A stretch of DNA of 64,000 bases from assembly GCA_008828725.1 (NCBI GenBank), contig MEHQ01002643.1, positions 213,577 through 277,576 on the forward strand, written 5' to 3'. Position 1 is the stretch's first letter. Every line of letters begins with the position of its first letter. A model generated the notes under the pieces. That model was not told the DNA's origin, did not search any database, and worked only from the letters and a program-made list of their open reading frames with translations. A program made the position numbers and the translations under genes. Source of the DNA: Saccharina japonica (taxonomy: Eukaryota; Sar; Phaeophyceae; Laminariales; Laminariaceae). This document shows, one piece after another, positions 43,060 to 56,075 of this stretch.

Positions 43060-46000
43060 CTATAATAACACGATAACTTCTGCATGTCTGTATCCTTGTA
43101 TAGAGCGGAATTTCAGCGCATCGAACAGGTTGGTCGGAGAACCTGCTGTTGAAATCTAAAGTTTACAATCAAAATTGATACCAGGTTTATACTACGTAAT
43201 TTCGTATACCCTAGTAATGGAGGACAACACCGCACCATGAACACAATAATTTACTGTGATAATCAAACGTCAATTGCCAAGCGACAAAGCAGCATGGACG
43301 ATCAACGTAACGTCTACGCATGTGATATTAATAGATACTACAGCAGTACAGCATACCACAACAATATTATTAATGGTATATACGACAGATGCAATCGCAA
43401 ACAGCAGTTATTCTCAGAATATCATGCCGTACCAGGAAATATGTACGGAGCCGTTTACACGTTTACACCCCCAAGGTAAAGCGGCCGTGGTGGCTGTGTG
43501 TGTGTTCTGTAGCATGAGTTTGGTACTACAAAACAGCGGGAGTGGAGAATCTCACTCTTCGTCGTAGGGATCGCGGACCTGTACGTAGCCTTATTCATGA
43601 AAAATTAAAACGTCAGCTGTGACTTCGAGCATTTCGTCGAAACTCCGCTTCTGTCTTTGAAAGCTGCCTACTCGTATATATGCATTATGTGATAAATATT
43701 ATTCGATCGCGCGTACTATTAATACGTGTTTTATATGGCCTCATGAAGGATGCATATATGCTCATGAGGGGAACACAATCTGAGTATTCTGAGTATTTAT
43801 ACGTGGTGTTGACTTGTTTTTAAAGGTGCCTGTCGGCTGTCGGCAATTCAAGAGCTGCAGTTTCGGGGGGGGAGGGGGATCACGACTCGCGACCTTGGGG
43901 ACTATGGGATCGTCAACTCGTCAACACTCAACTCAACACTACGTACGATATATATACCACCTTGCGAAATTACGATACTGCTGCGATACTGCTGCTGCTG
44001 CTGCGATGCTGCTGCGATACTGCAACACTTGCTGCAATATTGCTGCGACATTGCTGCTGCTGCTACGGGTGATTGCTGCGGCTGCTGCTGCTGCCGCAGC
44101 TGCTGTAAGGTTCCTGTCTTGGTGTGTTTGTTGTAACTTTGATTCCGTCGTAGTGGGTACGTAGCGTGTGTGGTGTGTCGTGTGCCGTGTACCGTGTGGG
44201 GTGGGCGAAATAGAATGAGGCCGACCGTCGACTGGTATGTACGAGAATACGGCAAGATGACAAGATTGAGATTGTGTTTCCACTATAAATATTTAATATG
44301 AATATTACTGTACGTAGTCTACAGCAGTCAGTGATAGTGTTATCGTGTGTTGCGCGGAGATAACCTGTGTACTATATGTGTGTGCTATGATATACCAGTC
44401 TGAATGGATACAAAAGGAGCATTCAAAACATTGATATCAAGACCAAACGGTCCTTAACTACAGTAATAATATACGTACATAGTAGTGGTAAACTATTAAT
44501 ATTGAGTACTCGCACTCAACTCGTGACATGCTATATGCAGCAGCAGCAGTATGTCACTTTGTAGTATTGGAGCATACTGGCACATCGTAGCACCCTGTTA
44601 CCGATAACGAAAACATGGAGAGCAATTGGCGTGCTTGGTACAGGCCACAGACAAAAACAAGGTTGAGAGAAAGGGATTTCGTGCCCGCAGTTTTCTGATT
44701 GGCCAATTTTTAAGGTTGGAAATTTGGACTGGTGGAAAATCCTTGGTGAATCGTGCTTGGTACGAGTATCCTGATATAATGCGGGCGATCGGCTCAAACC
44801 CTTGAGTTACTACGTATTCATAATTCTATTCATAGTTAATTGAAAATATTACTATTAATACTAGTGCTGTGTCGGCGACTGCTACGGCGGTGGCTGATGT
44901 TACTACAGTCAGTATTATTACTATTACTATCAGTAGTTACTCGTACGTACGACGAGTACCAGGTATAGTAGTACAAGGTGCTTGACCAGGGCATGCTTCT
45001 TTCAAAAACAATCGACGTAATACATATTATACGTAAATAGCGTCCCTTCATCTCGCCCGGTACATTGCCTATTTATTTATCGCGCATACATCAGCAGTAC
45101 GTATCAGAAAAGAGGGTTCAGCATTCCCTCTGCTCGTAGATTTCCATCGAGTTTTGCCAACTCGCGCCCCATGTATTTATGTATTAAATGTATTTATGAT
45201 CATATCACTTTCGGCGACGCCACAAGACAGAACAAAAAGCCGACTCGTGTAATACACCAGCCGAGATTCTTACCCTATCTAATAATGCAACTGCCAGCAG
45301 AGAGGCAGTCGACCCCAAAATGATACCTGGTATGTATGTAATGCCCACAATTATAGGGTACCTGGTATGGTATATGGTATATGGTACGATAAGTGATATT
45401 CATAGTGTATTGGCACAGCAGTAATGTACGGAATCTCTTGTGGCAGTAGCTTATATCAGCAGTAGTGTCACCAGTAGTAGTATTATTGAGAATACTACTG
45501 TATTAATAACAGCTAACGGTAAAGTATCCGTAGCAGTATTGGCAGCAGTAGCGACCAAAAAGACGACGAGTGCGCTCTCACGAATCACCTACGATACACT
45601 ACTACTGATGTACCTGGTAGTGTCGAAGCGCTTGTCACCTACCAGGTATAAATAGGAACAGCATGCAGCCGTAGGAGCATCATCATATCGCCATGCATGC
45701 TGCGCGTGCCGCGCATCTATGGTGATAGCTCCTGTGATATTGCACTTCGGGTGCATCCGTACCTGATATATGCCGGTACATATTACTCAAACAGCCTATC
45801 ACCTGCAGCCTACCATAGCCTGGTTCGTGTGGCCTGTGGCCGATCGTGTAATCGTTACTGCTGTGGCTACTGGTGTGGTTAGTGTTCAAGCCCGCAAGGG
45901 GTTACAGTAACACCCCAAATCAGCAGGAATAGCCACCCAATAAACACTCCTGGGACGTCAGGGGAAATGAGGACTGAAATGACCATGGCACACTTCGAGA

Positions 46001-46370
46001 CTTCGAGTGTAGCATCAGCCACCGCTTGGTTGCCGGAGCTATACCCTACACCCCACAGACGTAGTAGCATGATAAAAATTCTACTGCATAATAGCGGTCA
46101 TCTCATATACCGGGGTACTCAAGTATCCAATCGACAGGCGGTTGGTAATACCACAAGATATCACAATTCCCATCGTCTTCTCTTGGACAGGAACATTACC
46201 ATCGATACACGCTATTGCTACTGACAGGGTCAGTCGACGCCAACCACGCAATGGTCACTTCGCTCGCGCACCCGATAAACGATTGGCCTACACGCCAGCA
46301 TGACATTTGCCTTTGCTTTTTCGCGGGGTTACAGGCGTCCACACTCCCGCAGCGGCGACGCATACCCACA
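43060..46370. other. non-coding, palindrome- and microsatellite-rich
   Basis: CTG-rich stretches at 43978-44105 and many TACCAGGTA, ACTACAGTAGT and TATTAATA motifs. Short ORFs only. Confidence 0.45.
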
Positions 46371-46373
46371 TCG

Positions 46374-46750
46374 AGGTTCGGTTTAGAGAGCACAAGCAAG
46401 GCAAGCAAGGGTCACCAGCCCCCAAAAAAGGGGAGCATATGGTCATACCAGTACATAAGACGTACGTAGTACCTTAAAAGCGGTCACCATCTCAAGCTTC
46501 GGTCTAGAGGGCATGACGGCGACAAAGCCCAGAGGAAATAAATCCAATATCAATCGTATCAGCATTGTGTTGGGTGAACCCTGTAAAAGAGGGTAGAGCT
46601 TCGGCTTAGAGGACATAAGGGCGACATTGCCCAGACGTGACTATTGCTGTACCAGGTATCAACACAGCAGTACAATCGGCCGCGAACCCTAACACTTCGA
46701 GCTTGGGTATAGGTAATAAAGGGCGGACAAAGCCCAGGGGAGCATTGTGG
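46374..46750. repeat. degenerate tandem repeat, about 100-120 bp
   Basis: GCTTCGGTCTAGAGGGCATG-type blocks followed by GCGACA..GCCCAGA recur near 46374, 46493, 46595 and 46699. Confidence 0.65.
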
Positions 46751-46977
46751 TACTGAAGAACACACTCGTTGATGCGACAGGTGGTCAACGCTCCGCACCC
46801 CCTCCGGCGCAGGCGCTAGAGTAGCGCCGTGACGTTGAAGGTGGAATTGGTTGCTGGCGTTGAGCATCGTATCACTCTATTCATACCACTCTATTGGAAA
46901 TTGGAAAGCGCACCGTTGTCATCGTACGTTTTGTTGGTGCCAAGCAGACATTTCTAGTTTAGTTTCCCGCCTTTCTT

Positions 46978-47098
46978 CATCCATTTCCGTTTTATATATA
47001 TACGTAGGTGTGGCAACGCGGTTAATATTATGGCTGTACTAAACCTTCTTCCATTTCCTTTTCAAATATATATACGTAGGTGTGACAACGCGGTTAAG
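46978..47098. repeat. 65-bp tandem pair
   Basis: Shared TTCC.TTT and ATATATATACGTAGGTGTG.CAACGCGGTTAA; copies 46978-47026 and 47048-47096. Confidence 0.8.
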
Positions 47099-47099
47099 A

Positions 47100-48940
47100 G
47101 CAACCCTAAGATATGGAAACAGGCCGTACGGGTTAGCGTTAGGTACAGTACGGTAGGGTACAGTCTGGGCTTTAGACCACGGATGCATGATACGTGTACC
47201 CCGTTCATTCGCGGGCGCAAAACCGCGCTACGTTCTAACTATACTGCCGTTCGCGGAACTAAAACCCCCCACCCCCCGTGGGAAACGCCTCCACATATAC
47301 TGGAAATCCCCTGACAGTGATCCATGTTATAACACCTTTTTAAGCAGGGGATATTTCGGTTGCCGTTCGCGAGTGGCGTTCGCACTTTTCGCCAAATGAA
47401 CGCGAACGGTCGACCTTCGACGTTCGGGGTTTGTTTTTCCGTAACCGTTTTGCCTTAAACCCTACTTTTAACTCTACGAGGTAAAAACTTAATCCTGGGA
47501 AATTTCTCGGAAATTTCTCGGAATGACGGTGCACCAGGAAATTAAGAAGTTGTGCGGACTATCGTACTATCGTATCAACCATGGTATCCAAGATGGGCCA
47601 GGAGGAAAACAATGAGCAGGTGCATCAGTACTTTTTGAGTCTTCGGGCGGCCATAGCGAAATTGCTCTCCGCCCCCTGCGTATTGAAGCGGCCACCAAGG
47701 TGCAACTTGGCGACCGCGGAGGGGTGTACCGGACCGAGTCATCGAGAAACCCACGGGGATAGCGGCGGGTCAGGGGTTTTTGTTTTCAACACCTTCAAGC
47801 CTTCACGGGTAGATATTTAGCTGGGTGGCAAACTTGCGCCAACCAACTGACCCAGTGTTTCTTCACATATAGAAACACAATCCGAGCCACGACGTAATGC
47901 TTTCGATTCCCGCAGGGTCTCCAATACGCTACAGGACAGAGGCAGGGCAGTACAAGACAGCCGAGGCAAGGGGCGGCGTCGAGCGGAGTCTACATACAGC
48001 AATACCGGCCCAGGCTAAATTTCGTATTGGGGAACTGATGTGTTCCGCACACACGGTAGAATAACCCCTGCCCAAATTCCTATTCCCACGGAAATGTCAG
48101 GCTGGGTTTCTTTCGGAGATGATTCTCAAGAGGCGGTCGGTAGTGTAGCAGCTACGTAGCAGTCTGGAAGTAACCTCGGGTATGGGGTGTTGGTGGGTTA
48201 ATGATACCTATTACCTATTAGTACCCAAGAGTACCTATAAATACGTCTGAATAGGTAAATAGGTATCATTCAAGTATCATACCATTGAGAGTCTCGGTTA
48301 CATCCGATGGTGCAGATGTTACTGTAGGATGTAATGTTAGGACATGTTGGGGCTCCGGTCAGTCATTGCCAAGGGAAACTCGTTAACTTGAGGTACAACA
48401 GTAGTAGACAATAGTAGTACAGTAGTAATAATAGTAATGATAGTAGTCTGTGCCGGGAAGGCTCCGATGTGAGGCCGCAGGCCAGTGACTCTCTTCCCGG
48501 ACCACAAAGAAAACATGACACGACGCAGTTCGAAAGAGAAACACAACCCGAAAAACAACATATATATGCACCCGGTGCAGCAACTACAATACATATAAGT
48601 GGTACCTGGTACATGTTTCCAGCAACACAGCTGGCACGTTTTACCGAAAAACGCGGATGTTTTTTCGTGAGCCCGTTTTTAGCGGGCGAGGTTGTCGGTT
48701 GTCGGCGAAACGGCCCCGTAATGTGCACTTGGTGCCACGGGAAAGGGTAGGAACTACCAGTACTACCATACTGTAGCGGTAGTTACGAGACTATCAGGAA
48801 TTTCACAGGTCGACAGTTTTACCGACCCTTCTCCCACTCGGCCCTCTGATCCCAAGACGACCTGAACCCTTTGAAACGATCCAGGGTACTTACTTCATAC
48901 GTATATATACCAGGTTAATGTCGGGTATATAATTAGCCGC
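47100..48940. other. non-coding; one small ORF of unknown meaning
   Basis: A plus frame 47581-47820 (79 codons) starts MVSKMGQEENNEQVHQYFLS, which is protein-like, but it degenerates later and has no recognised family. A TACC.ATTACCTATTAGTACC stretch lies at 48208-48270. Confidence 0.3.
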
Positions 48941-48954
48941 TTACCTGCCAGGGC

Positions 48955-49036
48955 CCGGCAAGGATTGAACACCCTGGTGCCTGATCCCACGCGAGTTTAT
49001 GCAACAAAGTTAGGAATTCAACCAGATCGGCCACAT
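48955..49036 (-). pseudogene. tRNA-Leu/Ser-like relic
   Basis: The minus strand shows a class II-like A-box (TGGCCGATCTGGTTGAA), a long variable region and a B-box (GTGTTCAATCC) with a roughly paired T stem (CAGGG/CCTTG). Acceptor ends do not pair, so it is probably a pseudogene or part of a SINE. Confidence 0.45.
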
Positions 49037-49669
49037 CAAAAACGGGGAAAAGACTGAAGGTGCCCGGTATGTGAGAGTCGCGGGTATTACTGGCATTGCC
49101 CTGGTGTCTGGTCTGCGGCAGGCTCGTGTCTACAAATAATGCCCTAGACTACACTCCTGTAGTTCTACTACGGAATATACCTGGTAGTTAATAGCTATCG
49201 CTAGGAACTCGCGCGGAAGGGTATTTGTAATTGTCGTCAACTCGTGTGCGTTGGAGGGTCGTGGCGGCGGACGGCGGACGCTGCAGGCAACTCGAAAGGG
49301 GTCCTTGTTTTTTGGGCGCCGTCATAACTTAGAAATCCACTGTTAGTACCCTAGTATGCCCCCCTAATTGCAACACAATCTTGTAAATAAACTTGTGCAA
49401 TATATTTTGGCCACTTTATACATTGCAAGTTGGCTCAGACTCAGCTCGAACCCAACCCTAACCCCAACCCCTTCGGGGGCTCCAGGTTGGAAGGAAGGGA
49501 CAGCCGCGCAGCACTGCCGCGCATTTCGGTGTCGTTTAACAAAAACAAGAAACGCCAGCCTCGGCCAATCAAACCAGTCCGCATTGGTGTTGCACGAGTG
49601 TATGTTGAAGGTGTCTTGCAAATAGGGCCTCTCGTAAAAAGTGGGATCCCTTATATATGTAGACATTTA

Positions 49670-49987
49670 TGATACATACTTGGCACCTGGTGCTACATTT
49701 ACACAGGTGGCATCTAGGAAAAACTGTAAACATCGATACCAGATAAATCGATGAGAATGAGAGTGATACAAAGAACGCCACGTGCTGATGTTGCTGCTGC
49801 TGCCGCCGTTGTAACCAGAATACTTCCAGATACATACTCGGTACCTGGTGCTACATTTACACAGGTGGCATCTAGGAAAAACTGTAAACATCGATACCAG
49901 ATAAATGGATGAGAATGAGAGTGATACAAAGAACGCCACGTGCTGATGTTGCTGCTGCTGCCGCCGTTGTAACAAGAATACTTCCAT
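49670..49987. repeat. 158-bp tandem duplication
   Basis: Two near-identical units (49670-49827 and 49828-49987): GCTACATTTACACAGGTGGC, AAACTGTAAACATCGATACC, GAACGCCACGTGCTGATGTT and a GCTGCTGCTGCCGCCGTTGT end. Mirror-like ORFs on the minus strand follow from it. Confidence 0.95.
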
Positions 49988-49989
49988 AG

Positions 49990-52900
49990 GGCTGCACGCG
50001 CGCTATCCTAGTCCCAGCTGTTGTGATTGTTTTCTATTTAAAGCAGTACCAGCATACCAGGCATGTATATTGATATCAAACCAGTACGAAAAAGCGCAGA
50101 CATGGGTGTTTTCGTTGCGGACAGACGGAAATATGCACAATAATAAATGCATAATACGCTGCGGTCCGCAAGCCCATCCTCCCATCCCACCCATGCTCCC
50201 AAATTTGGGCGATAAGCGTAAAAGCAGGGATGCCAATTAATATGACAGATTGAGTAGATTAAGCTTCTGGATAAGGACGACATAAGGACGGGTACAGTAT
50301 GGGCTACTCGACTATTAAACTACAAGTAGACCAGTGATACTACGTACATACTGTACCAGAAAAGCAGGTTGCAGCGAAACACTATTAATAGAGCTCGTAC
50401 AAAGAGGCAGTAGCAGCATCCCATTCAGCAGCAGCAGTACGCATATAGCAATCATACATACGAGTGCAGCAGTATAGACTACAGTGCCAGGTATAATACC
50501 AGGTAAATACTATGTATATGCCTTGTACGCATTACCATGGGGTATTGCAAATTGCTAGACTGATACCAAATACCTGGTAATCTATACCAGTACCAGGTAT
50601 CTGCCATGAGGTTAGAAGATGCCTGGCATATTTGGCATTTTTCAGCATCGTAATTCACATTCACAATAACATTACACACATACCTCAAGCCACAAAGGTG
50701 GGAAGGGGAATGCGGGCGTTGGGAATTAGGAACTGGGACCCGGGAACCCTCAAGCCATCAACACTACAAACGACCGACCACAGCAGGCCCTGGAAAATGC
50801 ACTTATTAATAGGAGTACCAGGTACCTGGTATAACATATGGATATGCATCTAACTGCGTAATGTCATCATCTGCAGCCTCTCATATTCCAGGAATGATCC
50901 GTGATCCGTACTGCTGTTGTATTGCTGGGTACTGACAGAAGTCAGCAGCCAGTATACTGGATTCCTCAGTATCCTCTGCTGAGCCGCAACCAGGCGGCGA
51001 CGCCTCTCCCCGGCGGTGCCTAAACGCAGGAGCGACCGACCGCAGAATTGTTTTCGGCAGGTCGTTGGTGTGATTGGTTCAGGCTGGTCGGCCGGCCGCA
51101 CATGCTATTTTTTTTAAACGCCACCAAAACACACGGCGGAGCAGCGCGACCGCCGTTGCCGACCTAGAGCCTTTAGCCAAGGGTTGGGGGTACGTAGCGT
51201 TAGGGTTGGGGCTAGGGTAAGGTTCGGTGTCGGGTTGACCTGGACCAACGAGCAATATGAACTATGGCAAAGAAAGACCTGCGATAGGTTTGTCGCCGGT
51301 CGCTCTTGCATTTAGGGCCAGCCCCCCCCCCCCCCCCTGCCGTTGCGGGGGCCCCGGCGGTGGCGTGTTTTTGCGCATTATGGCTCCACGTCTCATCACA
51401 ATCCCCGGGAAAAAAGGGCCTGGGTTGGTAGCGGGGAAAAAAAACTCCTACATTGTGCGTAAAGTCCTCGTCTCTTCCTTTCTCCACCCTCTCTCGCTTT
51501 ATCATTTCTTCATGTCTAAGGTTTCCATTGTATGTATGGGATGGCTTTTGAGCGACGTACCCATAATTTTCTACTACTAGTACGTACACAGGTACGATAT
51601 ATGCTTCAGGTGTACTGTCAAAGCTACTGGCGCTCTCAGCCAGTACAAGCATACTGGCTGGCAGGATATACTGCGCCAGTACCCAAGCCCTACAATTGAC
51701 AGAGTACTCGTAGCTATGTACTCAAATCGCCCGCCAGTATATGCTGTCAGTATATTTGATATTACGCAACTGCCGTGGTACCTGGTACACATATGTACGG
51801 ATGCTTTCAACTTTCAACCGCCCGGGCCAATACAGCAGTATTGAACCCAATCGTATTGATTCATTTGACGTAGTATATTAACTCAAGCTCACGAAGGCAG
51901 CGTAATCTCTACTGGTTGAGGTTACTAGTGCGCACTCCGACTTATTTGCTGTAGTATTCGTACACTCTCTTAAGTGTCGGGACGTTTGTTTCCCTCTCTT
52001 TTTTTGGGATACCCACAGGTTTTACACTGCTGCTCGTACTCGTAGTAGTTTTATTTTTCCCCCTGTCCCCGGTATTGTTTGTAAAGATTTTATTATACGT
52101 ACGCTTCTAGGTTTTGGCAAGATTAGGGTCGTTTCATGTAAAAAAGGTATCGCCAAGATGTAACCATGGTCAGTACGGTTTGGTAGTACGGAAGCTTATA
52201 CTTCACGCGACGTACGGGAGCTCCCCCGCACCTGCGTTGTGTATATGGCTGGCTGTGTGGCTCGAGGTCGGTGCTTCGACAAAAACGAAAATATGATAAA
52301 ACGAGCAACACAAAACACAAGCCTGTTTGAAAACGACCTGAAGTCATGGACGGCTTGCCCACGAGCCATAAAACGGACCAAAATCGGTTGAATCGAGCAT
52401 CGTCCTCTACGTAGTGTGAGAGGAGTGCTATGTGCTGTGATATGTGTATACGTTCAAAACGCCCGTCATGGGCAAGCAGGAATCGTATCAAAATAGGTCC
52501 AACATGTACCAGTACAATCGCTCGTTTTGGTGTGCGGTGGTTGTGATTTTATCTTTAGCAGGAGGCGGTACGTACGTAAACACTTTTTTGTGTAGAGGCA
52601 AGCACGTGGGGGAAAACGTTGGCTGGTGTCGTGATGCAACACATATATATCAGTGCCATATACATTCTGGTAGAGTTTGCTTCATGCCGCGTGACCTCGC
52701 TTCTGACATGGCCTGGAATGTACGTGTACACTTGCTCTGCTTTTCCTGTTCCGCCGCACGTGCCCGAGACTGTCACCGAAAGCATCTCCTTTGGGAAACC
52801 CGTGACTATCATAAGATATTAACTTTAAATCGGAGGAACTCCCCAAAAAACAAACATGCCTTGGCAAAGCACATGCCGCAGTCTACAGCAGTCTACAGCT

Positions 52901-53090
52901 GTAGCGTTAAACATTAACGTTGGAACGGATTCCTCCAAAACATGGGGTGCACGTGTCGTTCTTACTCGTTCTTTAAACGATTTTGGATGATCACTTTCGA
53001 AGACCATTTTCTCGAAAACATGCCTTAGAGGGCTGCCTGCGCACACACAGCGAAAATGGCGGCTTTGCTCGGCATTATCAGCATTACGAG
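49990..53090. other. non-coding
   Basis: Dense in TACCAGGTA (50489-50829). It holds the reverse-oriented composite repeat (50930-51760) and a telomere-like GTTAGGGTTGGGGCTAGGG at 51201-51219. The 157-codon frame at 52444-52917 shows no motif. Confidence 0.4.
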
Positions 53091-53100
53091 CATTCCAGTA

Positions 53101-53263
53101 CAGGGCACCTAATAAGAAACAGGAAACACGGTTCAGGCTGGATTTCTTATTTGAGAGAGAGTGCTTTCAACACTAATTTCAAGATAACGACTCCCGAATT
53201 TGTTATTTCCCTTTAAATCTCAGCCTGGCGTTCTTATAAGCGTGTTTCTCATTAGGTGTCCTG
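53101..53263. mobile_element. 163-bp MITE with TA flanks
   Basis: Left end CAGGGCACCTAATAAGAAAC; right end, read inward, CAGGACACCTAATGAGAAAC. It is flanked on both sides by TA (53099-53100 and 53264-53265), as expected for Tc1/mariner-type target duplications. No coding capacity. A truncated relative is at 8235-8357. Confidence 0.75.
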
Positions 53264-53279
53264 TACTACTGTATTGACG

Positions 53280-54000
53280 TTTATACTCTCCCCGTTGTCG
53301 AGAAAACCAGCTTAAAATAAAAATAAAATGCACGTTCGGCCGAGGGGTATCTAGCGTGTGGTACGGCGAGGGGGTGTTCGTCGTGCTGCTGTGTGCCGTA
53401 CTGCTGTCTGTGCATAACCACGCTGGGGTATATGATAATGCTGTTCCATGTATATACCTGGTATGTATATATGTGCATTGATACACACCAGTACGCTGTT
53501 TTATACATACTGCAGTACATCAGAAGCTCGTATCTCCCATCTGACAATTGATTCGTACCAGCGGCACATACATAAGGATATCATCTGACCACGGGCGCCT
53601 TCCGAAGGAAAAAAAGTGTGATAAATTAATGATATGATACGATACTATTAATATGATACTACAGCAGTATGATACAGCGGCAAAGGGGTGCGAATCTAAA
53701 TATATCGTTCAACAACTTTATAAGACGACATACCCAGGGTATCCCACTTTTGACATGCATGTGTGTTCTTCAGATTAAACCGTCCTTTCTACCCTTCAAT
53801 ATCCAGCACACCTATTAATAGTGTCTGTGTCGAGTCTTCACCTAGAGACACGGGAGTATGTACGTATACTCGTAGCTTGTATGGAGCGTGGTATATAGAC
53901 GAACGTCGAATGCTTTGCAGAGTTACCTAATGATATCGCCGGCTGTCGTTACGCTTGTTTCATGGACATACTACTGTATCATATGTTACACGTGTAACAC
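53280..54000. other. non-coding, nothing recognised
   Basis: Short ORFs and TACGTATA/TATTAATA motifs only. Confidence 0.4.
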
Positions 54001-55880
54001 TGATTGACACAGATGCTTCCAGTGCCTGGGAGTAACGTATAGTATTATCGACAGAAAGTACTGCAGGTACTTGGTGTGCTCGCAGTATCCCGGGTTTATG
54101 TCCTGCGGATGCTGCGGGTACTCGCAGTGTTAGTTTTTCGAGGTTCAGTACTGCGGATGCTTCCGGACTCGAAGCATTTCGGGGTTCCATGCAGCAGTAC
54201 GGCTTTCGATACTCCCTGTATTTAGAGTATTTCAGGATTCTGTACTGCGGGTACTGCAAGTACCCAGTCTTGGCAGTATTTCGTCCGTTGGTACTTCTCG
54301 TACTGCGAGTACTCACAGTATCAGAATACCCTCTATGCGCAGTGTACTCGGGAGTATCAAATATACATCGACCGTCTGTGCACCGTTTCGACTACGAGTT
54401 TTTCATCTCCAATATTTTGCAGAAAGCGTTCACAGATGGTTATATCAGTGGGAGTTGGAGCAAAAACTACTTTCGGGGGGGGGGGGAGAGGGGCGGAAAA
54501 GAGTACGCCCCTCGCGGGTGGGTTTGGGGGGGGGGGGGGGGGGGGGGGGGGGCAGCTGAAGTACATACGTAGAGTACTGGCAGTATTTCAGGAGTATATA
54601 TACTGCGAGTACTCGGTGCTTCCGGATTTAAACTCTACATACTTTGGGGACTGTAACTATTTCGGATCTTCGCACTGCGAGTGCTGCTTGTACTCGGGGT
54701 TCTGTACTGCTCATCTCCCAGTACTCGCAGTATTTGGGCCTTCAGTACTGCTCATACTCCCAGTACTCTCCGTATATAGGCCAACAGTTCTGCAATACTC
54801 TGAAGTACTACAGTAGGAGTTCGAAACGAACGACATACTCTGTGAATACTCGGGGTATGGAGTATGCTGGGAGCGTCTGTGCAATTATACGGAAATTGCT
54901 TGTACACGTACAAGTATACCTGGTATATGCTAAGCATACAAGGGATGTACGTACCAAGTACTGCAGTACCCGATGGTGTACTCGAATAGAGCGTAACAGA
55001 GTATTCGGCAGTACTACTCTGTAATACCGTACCAGGTATATTTGGAAGTCAATACTGGAGGTACACCCCCCCCCCCCCCTACTGGTGTATGTTTACTCGT
55101 AGCGTATCTCAGAGTTTGATATTGCGAGTACTGAGCTCTACTTCGTACAGTTTTAGGGGTTTGAATGCGGCTGCCACTATTAATAATAGGCAGTACGAGT
55201 ACGTACAAGCTGGTTTGTTTTCATCGTATATTTCAGGGCGTGGTACGGACTTGTGAGTGCGGGCTGAAAAACAGCAGTATCATCGAGATTTGATACTGCG
55301 AGTACTGGGCTATGCTCTATTTTCAAGGTTCGATACTTGTGAGTACTTGTGAGTACTGGGGACCCACTACTGTAAGAGTATACTGGTACATACCCCGGTA
55401 TACTGCCAGTACCTTCAAGGGTTTGACAGCCAGTACTGGGCAATACAGCAGTATTTCCGTATTTTTGAGGTTTGGTACTGCGCGTATTGGGCCATATCGG
55501 TACCTGCTTACACAACTAAGGATTTCCGGGGTTTGATACAGGGCCATACATACTCTATTTTCAAGGTTTGATACTGGTAGTACTGGGGAGCTAAGAGTAT
55601 ACTGGTACCAAACCAGTATACTGCCAGCATTTTCAAGGGTTCGATACAGCGAGTACTGGGCAATAAATACTATTATTGCTGTATGTTCTGCGAGTATTTT
55701 CACTCTAATGGAGGTTTGGTACTGCGAGTATTGGGTCACACCTGGTACTCAGTGGTTTGGACGCCGCCGTACTTCGCGTACTATGAGAGCACTGCGAAAT
55801 CAAAGTACACTGGTACTGGTACTTCCCCAGTACACTGGCAGTATGCCCCCCGTACCCAGTATACTGCTGTTACGGCCTAC
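54000..55880. repeat. TACTGCGAGTACT repeat block
   Basis: Dozens of degenerate units around TACTGCGAGTACT, GGTTTGATAC and AGTATACTGG, spaced about 40-60 bp, with G-runs at 54475-54488 and 54526-54552. All ORFs here are made of these units. Confidence 0.75.
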
Positions 55881-56075
55881 GACAGGCACGTACGTATTCT
55901 ACTATTTATAGTATGTATACTACGTACGGTATACAGATACCTGTACGAGTACCTGGCATTGCCGATGCCGATCGCACGCTCGTGAATAACTTCTTTCGCC
56001 ATTGAGAAAGACCCTAGACAGGAGAGGCCGAGAGGAGGAAAGAAACAAAAATAGCAAATCAAATCCCTTCGCTCT

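Noticed and set aside
48337..48728. Leu/Tyr-rich minus-strand ORF resembling a membrane protein
   Set aside because: Hydrophobicity comes from a TAGTAGTA-type simple repeat; no splice or motif support.
49569..49987. Overlapping minus-strand ORFs with repeated peptide
   Set aside because: Produced by the 158-bp tandem duplication.
52444..52917. 157-codon plus-strand ORF
   Set aside because: No motif, composition like surrounding DNA, and an antisense frame of similar quality.
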